Shown here piece by piece: positions 44,149 to 52,859 of a stretch of 64,000 nucleotides of DNA. Position numbers and translations under genes: made by a program. Below the pieces are notes generated by a model. It was not told the origin of the DNA. It ran no database searches and saw only the letters and a program-made list of their open reading frames with translations. Each line of letters opens with the position of its first letter. Position 1 is the first letter of the stretch. Source of the stretch: JACVRU01 sp040902725 (GTDB lineage: Bacteria; Actinomycetota; Thermoleophilia; Gaiellales; Gaiellaceae); the NCBI GenBank assembly GCA_040902725.1, contig JBBDWU010000038.1:236843-300842 (forward strand), read 5' to 3'.

Positions 44149-45084
44149 TCAGACGCCGACGTCGAGCGGCGCCGGCGGGGGGCCGTCGGCGAGCAGCTCG
44201 GCCACCAGCTCCGGCAGTCGCCGGGGCGCGAACTGCGCGTCTGTGGCCAGCAGCTCGGCGAGCGTCCACCAGCGCACCTCGACCACGTTCTCCTCGGTGA
44301 GATCGAGCCGGGGCGCCGGCTCGAAGGCGTGAGTCCGCACGAGATAGATGCGCTCCGACTGGCCGCCCCAGGGCTCGCCCATTTCCGGAAACCAGTGCTC
44401 CCGCCACCACACGCAGGGCCCGAGCTCGTAGCGGTCGAGCCCGAGCTCTTCCGCGAGCTCGCGGCGCAGCACCGCCTCGTCCGACTCCCCGGGGTCGACC
44501 CCGCCGCCCGGCACGGCCCAGACGTCGTCGGTGTAGCGCATCAGTACGGTCCGGTCGGCGGGGTCGAGGACGACGGCCCGGACCGCGGGCCGCAGCGGCC
44601 GCCCGGTGGCGCGCCCGGCCAGCTCCTGGAACCAGCGCACGCGCTCCAGCCAGGGGACGGCGGCGTTCGCCGGCGAGGTCGACGGCAGCACGAACAGGCT
44701 GGTGTCGTGCAGCCGGCGTTCCTGGATCCCGAGCTCGGGCCGCTCCCCGAACGCGCCCCGATAGGACTCCTTGCCGACGAAGGCGAGCCAAGCGGGCGTC
44801 AGCTCTCCCGCCAGGCGCTCCAGCCTCTCCGCCGAGCCCTCGAAGTCGGCCCGGCGCAGGTCGCCCGAGCCCTTCGTCGTGCGGTGGGCGGCGTTCGTGA
44901 TCCCGATCCCGTGGCGCAGCGCCTCGCCCTGCTCGGACGGATCGAGCACGCGGGGTGTGAAGCCGACGGCCTGGAGCAGGCGCCAGAAGTCGTTGCGCGG
45001 GTTCGCGAAGTGGGCCCCGGCGGCAGCCGAGACGAGTCCCGGGTTGATGCCGCAGAAGACCACCCGCAGGCCGGGCGCGAGCAC
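44149..45084 (-). CDS. Mismatch-specific uracil/thymine glycosylase fused to NUDIX hydrolase
   Basis: About 311 residues. The N-terminal half is a MUG-type glycosylase with the catalytic motif GINPGLVSAA, FANPRNDFWRLLQAVGF and second motif LPSTSPANA. The C-terminal half is a NUDIX domain with box GGGVDPGESDEAVLRRELAEELGL split as G-x5-E-x7-REL-x2-EELG. The fusion joins removal of damaged or mismatched bases from DNA with cleaning of nucleotides. The GTG at 45084 is canonical, but family N termini start earlier; a CTG at 45105 overlapping the upstream stop (CTGA) would restore LSRAVPDVLAPG. Confidence 0.85.
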   Translation of the reverse strand: MLAPGLRVVFCGINPGLVSAAAGAHFANPRNDFWRLLQAVGFTPRVLDPSEQGEALRHGIGITNAAHRTTKGSGDLRRADFEGSAERLERLAGELTPAWLAFVGKESYRGAFGERPELGIQERRLHDTSLFVLPSTSPANAAVPWLERVRWFQELAGRATGRPLRPAVRAVVLDPADRTVLMRYTDDVWAVPGGGVDPGESDEAVLRRELAEELGLDRYELGPCVWWREHWFPEMGEPWGGQSERIYLVRTHAFEPAPRLDLTEENVVEVRWWTLAELLATDAQFAPRRLPELVAELLADGPPPAPLDVGV

Positions 45085-45101
45085 GTCGGGGACGGCGCGG
45101 C

Positions 45102-45278
45102 TCAGGCCGCTTCGGCTTCTCGGGTGTCGATCCGAGCCTCGAACAGCCGCCGCACGGCCTCCCCGGTCAGCGCCGGCCGCTTCCGCACCTCGACGCGGAC
45201 GACGCTGACGCTCTCGTCGCCGCGCTGCCCGTAGCACCGGGCGTAGCACTCGGATTCCGAGAGCGGGCGTAGCCGCAC
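45102..45278 (-). CDS. Small conserved-looking protein (58 aa)
   Basis: A 58-residue ORF starting VRLRPLSESECYARCYGQRG, with two cysteines in CYARC and a Gly-rich turn, then a basic beta stretch VVRVEVRKRPALTGEAVRR and a charged end. Not assigned to a family. Support: the GTG is 7 nt after TACGCT (45291-45286), and its stop overlaps the likely start of the MUG-NUDIX gene, implying a two-gene operon. It might bind metal or RNA through the Cys pair; that is speculation. Confidence 0.6.
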   Translation of the reverse strand: MRLRPLSESECYARCYGQRGDESVSVVRVEVRKRPALTGEAVRRLFEARIDTREAEAA

Positions 45279-45314
45279 GCTCCGGAGCGTAGTTTCAGGT
45301 CCGGACGAGGTCCG

Positions 45315-45599
45315 TCAACGCTCGAGCGGCGCCATCGTGAGGCCGCGCCCGTCCAGCTGCTCCCAGTAGAGCTCCGCCTGCTCGCGCAGGCCCGACCAGA
45401 CCACCGCCCGGCCGGAGTTGTGGATCTGCTGGGCGAGCTCCATCCCGCGGTCGAAGCTGGTCGCGGGGACGACCGCGGCCAGCGCGGCGGCGACCCCGTC
45501 GAAGGTGTTGTGGTCGTCGTTGCGCACGATCACCTTCCAAGCGTCGCCGAGCCTGGAACCCGTGCCCCGCTCCGTGCGCTCGATCGTTCCGGTAGACAT
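45315..45599 (-). CDS. clpS: ATP-dependent Clp protease adaptor ClpS
   Basis: A 94-residue ClpS. The core WKVIVRNDDHNTFDGV holds the ND and H residues that form the N-degron pocket, followed by the helical ClpC/A-docking face (SFDRGMELAQQIHNSGRAVVWSG-type segment). It delivers N-end-rule substrates to the Clp ATPase. ATG 6 nt after TATCGT (45611-45606), leaderless-type. Confidence 0.95.
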   Translation of the reverse strand: MSTGTIERTERGTGSRLGDAWKVIVRNDDHNTFDGVAAALAAVVPATSFDRGMELAQQIHNSGRAVVWSGLREQAELYWEQLDGRGLTMAPLER

Positions 45600-45605
45600 C
45601 CAGCC

Positions 45606-46763
45606 ACGATAACGACGCTCGACATCGAGGCCGTCCGCGGCCGCTTCAGCGCCCTCAGGGGCGAGCTCGCCTTCTTCGACGGCCCGGCGGGGACTCAGGT
45701 GCCGGACGAGGTCGTCGAGGCGATCTCCCGGTACCTGCTAACGGACAACGCGAACGTCGGCGGCGCGTTCGCCACGAGCATCCGGACCGGCTCGCTGATC
45801 ACCCAGGCGCGCATCGGGGCCGCCGCGTTCCTCGGCTGCTCGCCGGAGGAGGTCGGGTTCGGCCAGAGCATGACGACCCTCAACTTCGCGCTCACGCGCG
45901 CCTTCGGCCGCGAGCTCGTGGCCGGCGACGAGCTCGTCGTCACGCGGCTCGACCACGACGCGAACGTCGCCCCCTGGCTCCACCTTGCGCGCGACCGCGA
46001 CCTGACCGTCCGCTTCGCCGACATCCACGACGACGGCACGCTCGACTGGGACGACCTCGAGCGCCTGCTCACCGAGCGGACACGTGTGGTCGCGTTCCCC
46101 GTCGCCTCGAACGCGGTCGGCACGCTCGTCGATCCCGCGCGGATCGCGCGCCTCGCGCACGAGGCGGGCGCGCTCGCGTGGGCGGACGCGGTCCACTACG
46201 CGCCGCACGGCCCGATCGACGTGGCCGCCTGGGACGTGGACGTCCTCGTCTGCAGCGCCTACAAGTTCTGCGGCCCCCATCTCGGCCTCTTCTTCGGCAG
46301 GCGCGAGCTGCTCGAGCGCTGGCCGGCGTACAAGGTGCGGCCCTCGAGCGAGCACCCTCCGGCCGCCCGCTACGAGACCGGGACGCTCCAGCACGAGCTG
46401 CTCGCCGGCCTCGTCGCCGCCTTCGACTACCTCGAGTCGCTCGGCTGGGACGCGATCCAGGCGCACGAGCGCGGCCTCGGCGAGCGGTTCCTGGCCGGCC
46501 TGCCCGCCTCCTGCCGCCTCTACGGCCTCCCGCAAATGGACGGCCGCGTCCCGACGTTCGCGCTCACCGTCGACGGCCTCGCGCCCGAGCAGGTAGCCGT
46601 CCGGCTGGCCGAGCTCGGGATCGCCGTCTGGCACGGCGACTACTACGCGGTCGAGGTCATGAAGCGGCTCGGGCTCCCGGACGGCGCCGTCCGCGTCGGC
46701 ATCCTCCACTACACGGCGGCCGAGGAGCTCGATCGGCTGCTGGCGGCGCTCGCGTCGCTCTGA
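45606..46763 (+). CDS. PLP-dependent cysteine desulfurase-like enzyme
   Basis: About 385 residues, class V aminotransferase fold: FFDGPAGTQVPDEVVEAI at the N terminus, ANVGGAFATS, ADAVHYAPHGPIDV with the PLP-binding Asp/His, and the Schiff-base Lys in VCSAYKFCGPHLG. It resembles the cysteine desulfurase-like VC1184-type group; sulfur source or substrate unknown. There is no ATG, GTG or TTG in frame near the natural N terminus. ACG at 45606 lies 7 nt after TAGACA (45593-45598), exactly where a leaderless start is expected, so an ATG-to-ACG change or a rare start is likely. Confidence 0.82.
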   Translation, partial: TITTLDIEAVRGRFSALRGELAFFDGPAGTQVPDEVVEAISRYLLTDNANVGGAFATSIRTGSLITQARIGAAAFLGCSPEEVGFGQSMTTLNFALTRAFGRELVAGDELVVTRLDHDANVAPWLHLARDRDLTVRFADIHDDGTLDWDDLERLLTERTRVVAFPVASNAVGTLVDPARIARLAHEAGALAWADAVHYAPHGPIDVAAWDVDVLVCSAYKFCGPHLGLFFGRRELLERWPAYKVRPSSEHPPAARYETGTLQHELLAGLVAAFDYLESLGWDAIQAHERGLGERFLAGLPASCRLYGLPQMDGRVPTFALTVDGLAPEQVAVRLAELGIAVWHGDYYAVEVMKRLGLPDGAVRVGILHYTAAEELDRLLAALASL

Positions 46764-46780
46764 CAACTAGCATCGACTCG

Positions 46781-48049
46781 GTGCCGAAGTCCTACGAAAC
46801 GACGACGCTCTCGAACGGGATCCGCGTCCTGACGGCGCCGATGCCGCACGTCCAGTCGGTCACGTGCCTGCTGATGATCGCGGCCGGCTCGCGCTACGAG
46901 ACGCGCGAGACGAACGGGATCGCGCACTTCGCCGAGCACATGTTCTTCAAGGGGACGGAGCGGCGGCCGCGCGCGCGCGACATCACGAGCGCGGTCGACA
47001 CGATCGGCGGCGAGGTCAACGCGTTCACGAGCAAGGAGTACACCGGCTACTACGTCAAGTGCGGCGCGGACGAGCGCGACACGGCGTTCGACGTCCTCCT
47101 CGACATGATCCGGCACTCGAAGTTCGAGGCCGAGGAGATCGAGCGGGAGAAGGGCGTGATCGTCGAGGAGATGAACATGTACTACGACACGCCGCGCGAC
47201 TTCATCGGCGGCGCGTACGACTCCCTCCTCTACGGCGACCAGCCGCTCGGCTGGCACGTGATCGGGACGAAGGAGACGGTGCGCGCGGCCACGCGCGAGA
47301 CGTTCCTCGAGTACCTCGACCGCTGGTACCAGCCGGAGCGCATCATCGTCGGCGTGGGCGGCCGGATCGAGGGCGACCTGATCGCGGACCTCGAGCGCAT
47401 GCTCGGCGACCTGAGTGCCACGGACACGCCGGCCCCGGAGCCGGTCGTGGCGACGAACGGCACGGCGCCGAGGGTGGCGCTGCACACCAAGCAGTCGGAC
47501 CAGGCGCACATCTGTCTCGGCGTCCGCAGCTACCCGCTCGTCCATCCGGACCGCTACGCCGTCCAGCTGATGACCACGATCCTCGGCGGCGGGATGTCGT
47601 CGCGCCTGTTCACCGAGGTGCGCGAGCGGCGCGGCCTCGCGTACTACGTCTTCGCCCTCAACAACGGGTACACGGATACAGGCTCGCTCTACTCGCAGGC
47701 CGGCGTGGACATCGACCGGATCGACGAGGCGATCACGACCATCGTCACCGAGCTGCGGCGGATGGCCGAGGAGCCCGTGCCGGCGGACGAGCTCGAGCGG
47801 GCGCGCAGCTCGGCGAAGGGCCGGTTCGTGCTCCAGATCGAGAGCCCGCAGGCGATGACGCTCTTCGGTTTGCGGCGCGCGGTGCTCGAGGGGGCGGCGA
47901 CCGAGCCGGCGGAGGTGCTCGCCGGGCTCGACGCGGTCACCGCGGAGGACATCCAGCGCGTCTCGCAGGACCTCCTCACCGCGCAGCTGAACCTGGCGCT
48001 CGTCGGGCCCTTCGAAGACGCCGGGCGCTTCGAGCAGCTCCTGTCCTAG
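46781..48049 (+). CDS. M16-family zinc protease
   Basis: A 422-residue pitrilysin-type peptidase with the inverted zinc motif HFAEH (about residues 49-53) and the distal Glu in VIVEEMNMYYD. The second, inactive M16 domain has ILGGGMSSRLFTEVRERRGLAY. This is the size of the mitochondrial-processing-peptidase-like bacterial group. GTG start 7 nt after TAGCAT (46768-46773). Ends overlapping the convergent hypothetical gene by 4 bp. Confidence 0.93.
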   Translation: MPKSYETTTLSNGIRVLTAPMPHVQSVTCLLMIAAGSRYETRETNGIAHFAEHMFFKGTERRPRARDITSAVDTIGGEVNAFTSKEYTGYYVKCGADERDTAFDVLLDMIRHSKFEAEEIEREKGVIVEEMNMYYDTPRDFIGGAYDSLLYGDQPLGWHVIGTKETVRAATRETFLEYLDRWYQPERIIVGVGGRIEGDLIADLERMLGDLSATDTPAPEPVVATNGTAPRVALHTKQSDQAHICLGVRSYPLVHPDRYAVQLMTTILGGGMSSRLFTEVRERRGLAYYVFALNNGYTDTGSLYSQAGVDIDRIDEAITTIVTELRRMAEEPVPADELERARSSAKGRFVLQIESPQAMTLFGLRRAVLEGAATEPAEVLAGLDAVTAEDIQRVSQDLLTAQLNLALVGPFEDAGRFEQLLS

Positions 48050-48480
48050 ACCGTCTCCAACGCGTGCTCCAGCAGCTCGCGGTCCTCGTCGTCGGCGATC
48101 TGCCCAGCGCCCTCGCGCGCGAGCGCCAGGTGGCGCTCGGCCTCCTTGCGGTCGCCGGCGAGCGCATGCGCGCGGGCGAGCGCCTCGTACGCGAAGGGTA
48201 GGTCCCAGTCCTCCATGTCTCCCCGGCTGCACCAGTCGAGGCAGCGTCCGGCGTGGTGCAGGGCGGGCTCGGGGCGGCCGAGCACGGCGTAGACGCGCGA
48301 GCACTGCCACTCGCTGCGGGCGAAGTGCTTCGGCTCGCCGACCTGACGCCAGTGGTAGGCCGAGGCATGCGCGGCGTGGAGCATCAGTTCCTCCTCGTCC
48401 GGGCTCCGGTCGGCCTTCTCGAGCAGCGTCCAGACGAAGTTGAAGAGGTCGACTCCGAGCTGGCGATGGTCGACGTCCAC
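48046..48480 (-). CDS. TPR-like hypothetical protein
   Basis: A 144-residue all-helical protein: LFNFVWTLLEKADRSPDEEE, MLHAAHASAYHWRQVG, WQCSRVYAVLGRPEPALHHA and FAYEALARAHALAGDRKEAE look like three TPR-type helix pairs. Function unknown. GTG start 6 nt after TAGGCT (48492-48487). Confidence 0.75.
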   Translation of the reverse strand: MDVDHRQLGVDLFNFVWTLLEKADRSPDEEELMLHAAHASAYHWRQVGEPKHFARSEWQCSRVYAVLGRPEPALHHAGRCLDWCSRGDMEDWDLPFAYEALARAHALAGDRKEAERHLALAREGAGQIADDEDRELLEHALETV

Positions 48481-48498
48481 TCCGGGAGCCTAAACGGA

Positions 48499-48524
48499 GA
48501 GGGCCGGGCTTTCGCCCGGCCCTC
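48499..48524 (-). terminator. Terminator of the subtilase gene
   Basis: Perfect 11-bp stem (GAGGGCCGGGC and complement) with a GAAA tetraloop on the minus strand, 23 bp past the subtilase stop. It separates this gene from the next leaderless promoter. Confidence 0.8.
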
Positions 48525-48546
48525 GTTCCGTTCCCCCCCGTTGCGG

Positions 48547-51456
48547 CTAGCCCGTGCGGGTGAGCTTCACCAGCAGGGAGCCGACATTGCCCGGATTCCT
48601 CCGGTCGGAGCCGAGCGTGACGAGCCCGAACCACGTCTCGCCGGCGTCCAGCGAGGGCTCGTTCCAGGCGAGCGTCACGTCGAACGTGCCGCCGGCGGGC
48701 ACCGTCGCGGGCCCGGTCGCCGTCAGGTTCCCGGCGTCGGTGCCGGGCACCGTCGAGATCACGAGCGTGACGTCGTCCACCACCTGGCCGGTCAGCCAGT
48801 TCTGGACCATCACCCAGTACGTCCCGCCCTCGAGCTTCGTGACGCTGCACGACTCGAGCGCGATCTCCGAGGCGCTCCGGCAGACCTCCTCGGTCTCGTC
48901 CGCGGCCCCGTCGCCGTCGCTGTCGCGGCCGACGAAGAGGTCGAGGTCGTTCGAGGTCGTGTCCGTGATCGCGGCGGCCAGGAACTTCGAGCCCGCCGGG
49001 ACGCTGACCAGGATCTCGAACGTGCCGCCGAGGCCGTCGTACGGCTCCAGCGGGGTCGGATCCTGGAGCAGCTGCCGCTCGCTGACAATACCCTCGGCCA
49101 GGCCGAAGACCTGCGTCGTCAGCTGCTTGATCTCGATGTTCGTCGAGACGCTGACCGTGTGCGTGCCCGACGTACTGTCCGTCTCGATGTCGACCGGCTG
49201 CGCGGTCCCGCCGGGCAGAACCGCCACCGGCAGGTGGGCGGCCGGAGCGCCCGTCCCCGAGAGGACGAGCTCGCCGAACAGCCACTTGCCGACCGGGGCG
49301 GCGACGGTGTTCGCCGTCACCGTCAACGTCGTCGACGCTCCCGGCCCGAGCGTGAACTTGCTCGGCTTCACGCTCAGCTTGACGCCGCGGGGAGCGGTCG
49401 CCTTCACCTTCCAGCTCGACTCGCCGGCGAGCGTGCTGCGGACGGTGCGCGTCCACGTGCACACGCCGGCGCACTCGGCCGACGCGAGGCTGGCGAGGTT
49501 CAGCGAGGACGGGTTGCCGCCCGCGGCCGGATCGGCCGCCAGGTAGTTGGCGGTGGTCTCGTTGAGGACGAGCCCGGCGAGGCCGGCCCGCGTCAGGTCG
49601 ACGCGCCCGGCGCCGATGTCGAACGGGTCGGCCGGCGTCGTGCCGTCCTCCTTGAGCACGCCGCTCGTCTTGGCCGTCGTCATGATCGCCGACTGCACCT
49701 CGGCCGGCGTCCAGTCGGGATGCAGCGCGCGCACGAGCGCCGCCGCCCCCGCCGAATGCGGGCTGGACATGGAGGTGCCGCTGATGACGTTGTACTCGGC
49801 CGGCCCGGCCGGGTTGGTGGTCATCCAGGCGGCGAGGACGTCGACGCCCGGAGCGGTCACGTCGGGCTTGATGATGCCCGGAGCCGGCTTGTTCGGGCCT
49901 CGCGAGCTAAAGCTCGCCATCACGTCGCCGTTCGCGGCGCTCTCGTCGGCCGTCGTGCCGGCGATCGTGCCGGTGTGGCCGCTGCCCTGCGCCACCCACG
50001 CCTTCAGCGTCTCGCCGTCGGCGTAGCCGATGTGGACAGCGGGCAGCTCGTGCGTGTCGGCGATCGTCGAGTCGCCGCTCGCCGCGTCGTTGGCGAGCAC
50101 CATGCCGCCGGCGCCGCCGACCTCCACGTTCCGGCCCTTCTCGACGCGCGGGTTGACTCCGCGGTCGCAGATGACGATCTCGCCGTCGAACGTCCCCGGG
50201 GCGAACGGAGCCCCGCAGAGGGCGTCGCCGTAGTCGCCGGCGTAGACGATCGTGGCCGGGCCGTAGCCGGCGGTGAAGCTCTTCCCGCTGATGTCTGCGG
50301 GAGCAGCGGCGCCGCCGCCCGACAGGCTGCCGATCGAGTTCGCAAACACCCGGTTGTGCGTGCTCGCGCCGATCGACATGAGCCACGGCGCGTTGGCCGG
50401 CGAGCCCACCGTCTCTGCGCCCGGCCCGCTGTTGCCGGCCGACGCGGAGACGAACACGCCTGCGTCACGCGCGCCGAGGAAGGACTCGGAGTCCGCGTCG
50501 TTCCACGGGTCGGTCGGGCCGCCGCCGATCGAGTAGTTGATGACGTCGACGCCGTCGGCGGTCGCCTGGTCGATTGCCGCCGTCAGGCTGGCGCCGAGGC
50601 AGCCCGCCGCGATGCAGGCCTTGTAGGTGATGATGTTCGCGTGCGGTGCGACCCCGGAGATGTTCCGGGTGAGGCTGATCGTGGGCGCGACCAGCGTCGC
50701 CGCGTGGGCGTTGCCCGCGGTCGTCGAGGCCGTGTGGCTGCCGTGGCCGTTGTCGTCCACGGGCGACGTTCCGGTGAAGTCGTAGACGCCGATCAGCTTG
50801 TCGTTGCAGAACGGCGCTCCGAGCACCGGGTCGCAGAGGCCGAAGAAGCGGCCCTTGGGATTCGAGTGGTCGTAACCGTCTCCGCCCACGTCCGCGAAGG
50901 ACGGGTGGTCGTGGTTGACGCCGGTGTCGATGATGCCGACGACCACGCCCTCGCCCTTCGTGGCGCTGCCGCCGCCGTTGCCGCTCCAGACGGCCGGTGC
51001 GCCGATCCACGTCGGCCCGACGTCGGTCTGGACCTGGCGGGTGAAGTCCTTCTGCACGTCCGCGACGCCCGGCATGCCGGCGACGGCCTTCGCCTCGGTC
51101 TCCGTGAAGCCGGCGGCGAAGCCGTTGAACGCATAGCGGTACGTGAACTGCGTCGAGACCGAGCGGCCGAGGGCGATGCTCATCGCCGTCTTGACCGCCG
51201 AGTGCCTCGAGCCGAGATACGAGAGGTAAGCCTTGCTCGCCGCGCTCGACGGGTCGAGCTTGACCTGCCCGCTGGCGGCCGGGTTCGTGGCCGCGAGCCC
51301 CGCGATCCCGCCGGTGTAGCTGGCGAGCGGCGGATCGGCAAGCTGGACGATGTACGTGTCCGTGGCGGCTGCCGTGCTCGTCTGCGCGCCGGCCGTCATC
51401 ACGGCCAGGCCCAGGGCGACGGCGAGCACGACCACGGCGCTCACTGTGCGTCTCAC
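48547..51456 (-). CDS. Secreted subtilisin-like serine protease (S8) with PA domain
   Basis: About 969 residues. Signal peptide ending near AGAQTSTAAA, an inhibitor I9-type prodomain (DTYIVQLADPPLASY), then the S8 domain with Asp177 in GIIDTGVNHDHP, His238 in NGHGSHTAS and Ser in GTSMSSPHSAG. A PA insert (ALCGAPFAPGTFDGEIVICDRG) and fibronectin-III-like C-terminal domains follow, with an Asp-rich possible calcium loop DSDGDGAADE. It is an extracellular protease of the cucumisin-like group. The GTG at 51456 has GGGGGGAG 9 nt upstream. A long leader precedes it. Confidence 0.93.
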   Translation of the reverse strand: MRRTVSAVVVLAVALGLAVMTAGAQTSTAAATDTYIVQLADPPLASYTGGIAGLAATNPAASGQVKLDPSSAASKAYLSYLGSRHSAVKTAMSIALGRSVSTQFTYRYAFNGFAAGFTETEAKAVAGMPGVADVQKDFTRQVQTDVGPTWIGAPAVWSGNGGGSATKGEGVVVGIIDTGVNHDHPSFADVGGDGYDHSNPKGRFFGLCDPVLGAPFCNDKLIGVYDFTGTSPVDDNGHGSHTASTTAGNAHAATLVAPTISLTRNISGVAPHANIITYKACIAAGCLGASLTAAIDQATADGVDVINYSIGGGPTDPWNDADSESFLGARDAGVFVSASAGNSGPGAETVGSPANAPWLMSIGASTHNRVFANSIGSLSGGGAAAPADISGKSFTAGYGPATIVYAGDYGDALCGAPFAPGTFDGEIVICDRGVNPRVEKGRNVEVGGAGGMVLANDAASGDSTIADTHELPAVHIGYADGETLKAWVAQGSGHTGTIAGTTADESAANGDVMASFSSRGPNKPAPGIIKPDVTAPGVDVLAAWMTTNPAGPAEYNVISGTSMSSPHSAGAAALVRALHPDWTPAEVQSAIMTTAKTSGVLKEDGTTPADPFDIGAGRVDLTRAGLAGLVLNETTANYLAADPAAGGNPSSLNLASLASAECAGVCTWTRTVRSTLAGESSWKVKATAPRGVKLSVKPSKFTLGPGASTTLTVTANTVAAPVGKWLFGELVLSGTGAPAAHLPVAVLPGGTAQPVDIETDSTSGTHTVSVSTNIEIKQLTTQVFGLAEGIVSERQLLQDPTPLEPYDGLGGTFEILVSVPAGSKFLAAAITDTTSNDLDLFVGRDSDGDGAADETEEVCRSASEIALESCSVTKLEGGTYWVMVQNWLTGQVVDDVTLVISTVPGTDAGNLTATGPATVPAGGTFDVTLAWNEPSLDAGETWFGLVTLGSDRRNPGNVGSLLVKLTRTG

Positions 51457-51782
51457 GTGTTTGTTCTCCCCCCTAGTAGGTAGCAACCGAGCCCCAATGG
51501 AGCGGGGGCATTCTAGGCACCGAATTCACACCTTCGGGTACCAAGATCGCGCGATTTCCACGCGCCTTGGAGATGGACAAAAGCTAGGGGAGATTTCGGC
51601 GGCTTCTCCGCGCAAGCTACCAGCCGAATTGCCTGACTGATTTATCAGTCAATGCAGGCCGAGCCGGCCCTGGCGGCCGCGTCTCGGCGAGAGCCTTGCC
51701 CGGTCCCTGGTCGGCAGGCCAGTTAGCACCTTCCCCGGCGCTGCCCGTCAGGGTGCTTTCGACCCGGACCGTCGACCGCTGT
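51457..51782 (-). promoter_or_regulatory. Long leader/intergenic region of the subtilase gene
   Basis: No gene is supported in these 326 bases. On the minus strand, 51770-51702 can fold as a three-way junction: P1 GGTCC/GGACC (51770-51766 with 51706-51702), P2 GCACC/GGTGC (51756-51752 with 51730-51726), P3 CTGG/CCAG (51722-51719 with 51710-51707), and the P2 and P3 loops carry complementary GGCAG and CTGCC. Further down lie the palindrome at 51634-51651 and a CCAAGGCGCG/CGCGC-CTTGG hairpin near 51541-51571. This could be a riboswitch-like leader; drawn by eye only. Confidence 0.4.
51634..51651. promoter_or_regulatory. Palindrome resembling a TetR operator
   Basis: TGACTGAT and ATCAGTCA arms with a 2-nt spacer, 178 bp upstream of the subtilase start. 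The form is like operators of TetR-family regulators. No TetR gene is present in the window. It could also act as an RNA hairpin. Confidence 0.5.
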
Positions 51783-52859
51783 CTACCAGGCCGGCCGGAC
51801 GACTCCTGCCGCGCGCAGGACGCGCGCTCCCAGCTCGACCGAGGCCGAGAGGCGGACCGCATCGGGCCGGTAGGTGAGCACGACCACGATCTTCGGCCCC
51901 GTTGCCGTGTAGACGATCGCGGCCGTGTGGCGCACGGTGTTGGTCCAGCCGTGCTTCTGCGCGGCAGGGCCGGGCGGCCGCAGCACGCCGGCGTTGTCGC
52001 CGGTGCGGGAGCTCGACAGCAGCAGCGCGAGCCCGACGCGCGCCTCGTGGCGCGAAAGCCGCGTGCGCCTGGCCGCGTCCGGCTGGCCGAGGGCTGCAGC
52101 CTGGAGGACGTAGAGGATGCGGCCGGCGTCACGCGCCGTCGTCCGGCGGTAGGTCAGGACGGGCAGCGGCTTTGGCGTGTCGGCCGCGACCGAGGTGCCG
52201 AGCCGGTAGTCGCCGGTGTAGGTGCTGGAGGTGGCGCCGACCCGGTGGAGGACGCCCTGGATGACCCCTGGGCCACCCAGCCGCGCGACCAGCCGGTTCG
52301 TCGAGTCGTTCGCCGACCAGGTGGTCATGTTCCAGATGTCCCGCCAGGCGTCGGAGCGCTCCGGCCGCGGGCCCCAACGGTCGAGGGCGGCGATCAGCAC
52401 CGCCAGCTTCACGACCGAGGCCGCCGGGAACGGCGTGTCGGAGTTCCAGCCCGCCGCGCTGCCGGTGCGAAGGTCGTGCACCCAGAGGCCGGCCCAGCCG
52501 TCGTAGGAGCGGCCGAGCTCGGCGAGGCGCGCGGCGAGGGCGCCGTCGCGACTACGGCGGGGAAGCGCCTGCCCGGCGCTCGAGGGCAGCAGCCACGCTC
52601 GGGGGGCGGCGACCGTTGCTCCCCGATCGAAGCGGATGCGCACCTCGTAGCGCGCCGGCGACCGCCTCACCGAGAAGCTCACCTTCGGGCCGAGCACCGG
52701 CTTCGTCGCGATCCGCCGCCCGCCGACGAAGAGCGCCGCCTGGGTCGCGCCCGCGGGCGCCTTGGCCACCACCCGGCCGAAGAACGCCTCGTCGGCCTTC
52801 GGAATCGCCGGCTCGCCGGCCACGGCGACCGCCACCGCGAGGACTGCGGCCGCGATCAC
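51783..52859 (-). CDS. Secreted class A beta-lactamase-fold serine hydrolase
   Basis: A 358-residue exported protein. Signal peptide IAAAVLAVAVAVAGEP, an N-terminal beta domain of about 100 residues, then a penicillin-recognising fold: SxxK in PAASVVKLAV, SxN in TWSANDST and KxG in QKHGWTN (KHG in place of KTG). Class A-like hydrolases with such changes may be beta-lactamases, D,D-peptidases or esterases; resistance function is not shown. GTG start overlaps the acs stop (GTGA), an unexpected coupling. Confidence 0.82.
   Translation of the reverse strand: MIAAAVLAVAVAVAGEPAIPKADEAFFGRVVAKAPAGATQAALFVGGRRIATKPVLGPKVSFSVRRSPARYEVRIRFDRGATVAAPRAWLLPSSAGQALPRRSRDGALAARLAELGRSYDGWAGLWVHDLRTGSAAGWNSDTPFPAASVVKLAVLIAALDRWGPRPERSDAWRDIWNMTTWSANDSTNRLVARLGGPGVIQGVLHRVGATSSTYTGDYRLGTSVAADTPKPLPVLTYRRTTARDAGRILYVLQAAALGQPDAARRTRLSRHEARVGLALLLSSSRTGDNAGVLRPPGPAAQKHGWTNTVRHTAAIVYTATGPKIVVVLTYRPDAVRLSASVELGARVLRAAGVVRPAW

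Noticed and set aside
48253..51483. 1076-codon open frame antisense to the subtilase gene
   Set aside because: Low-complexity R/A/G/V-rich translation with no family features; a GC-bias shadow of the real gene.
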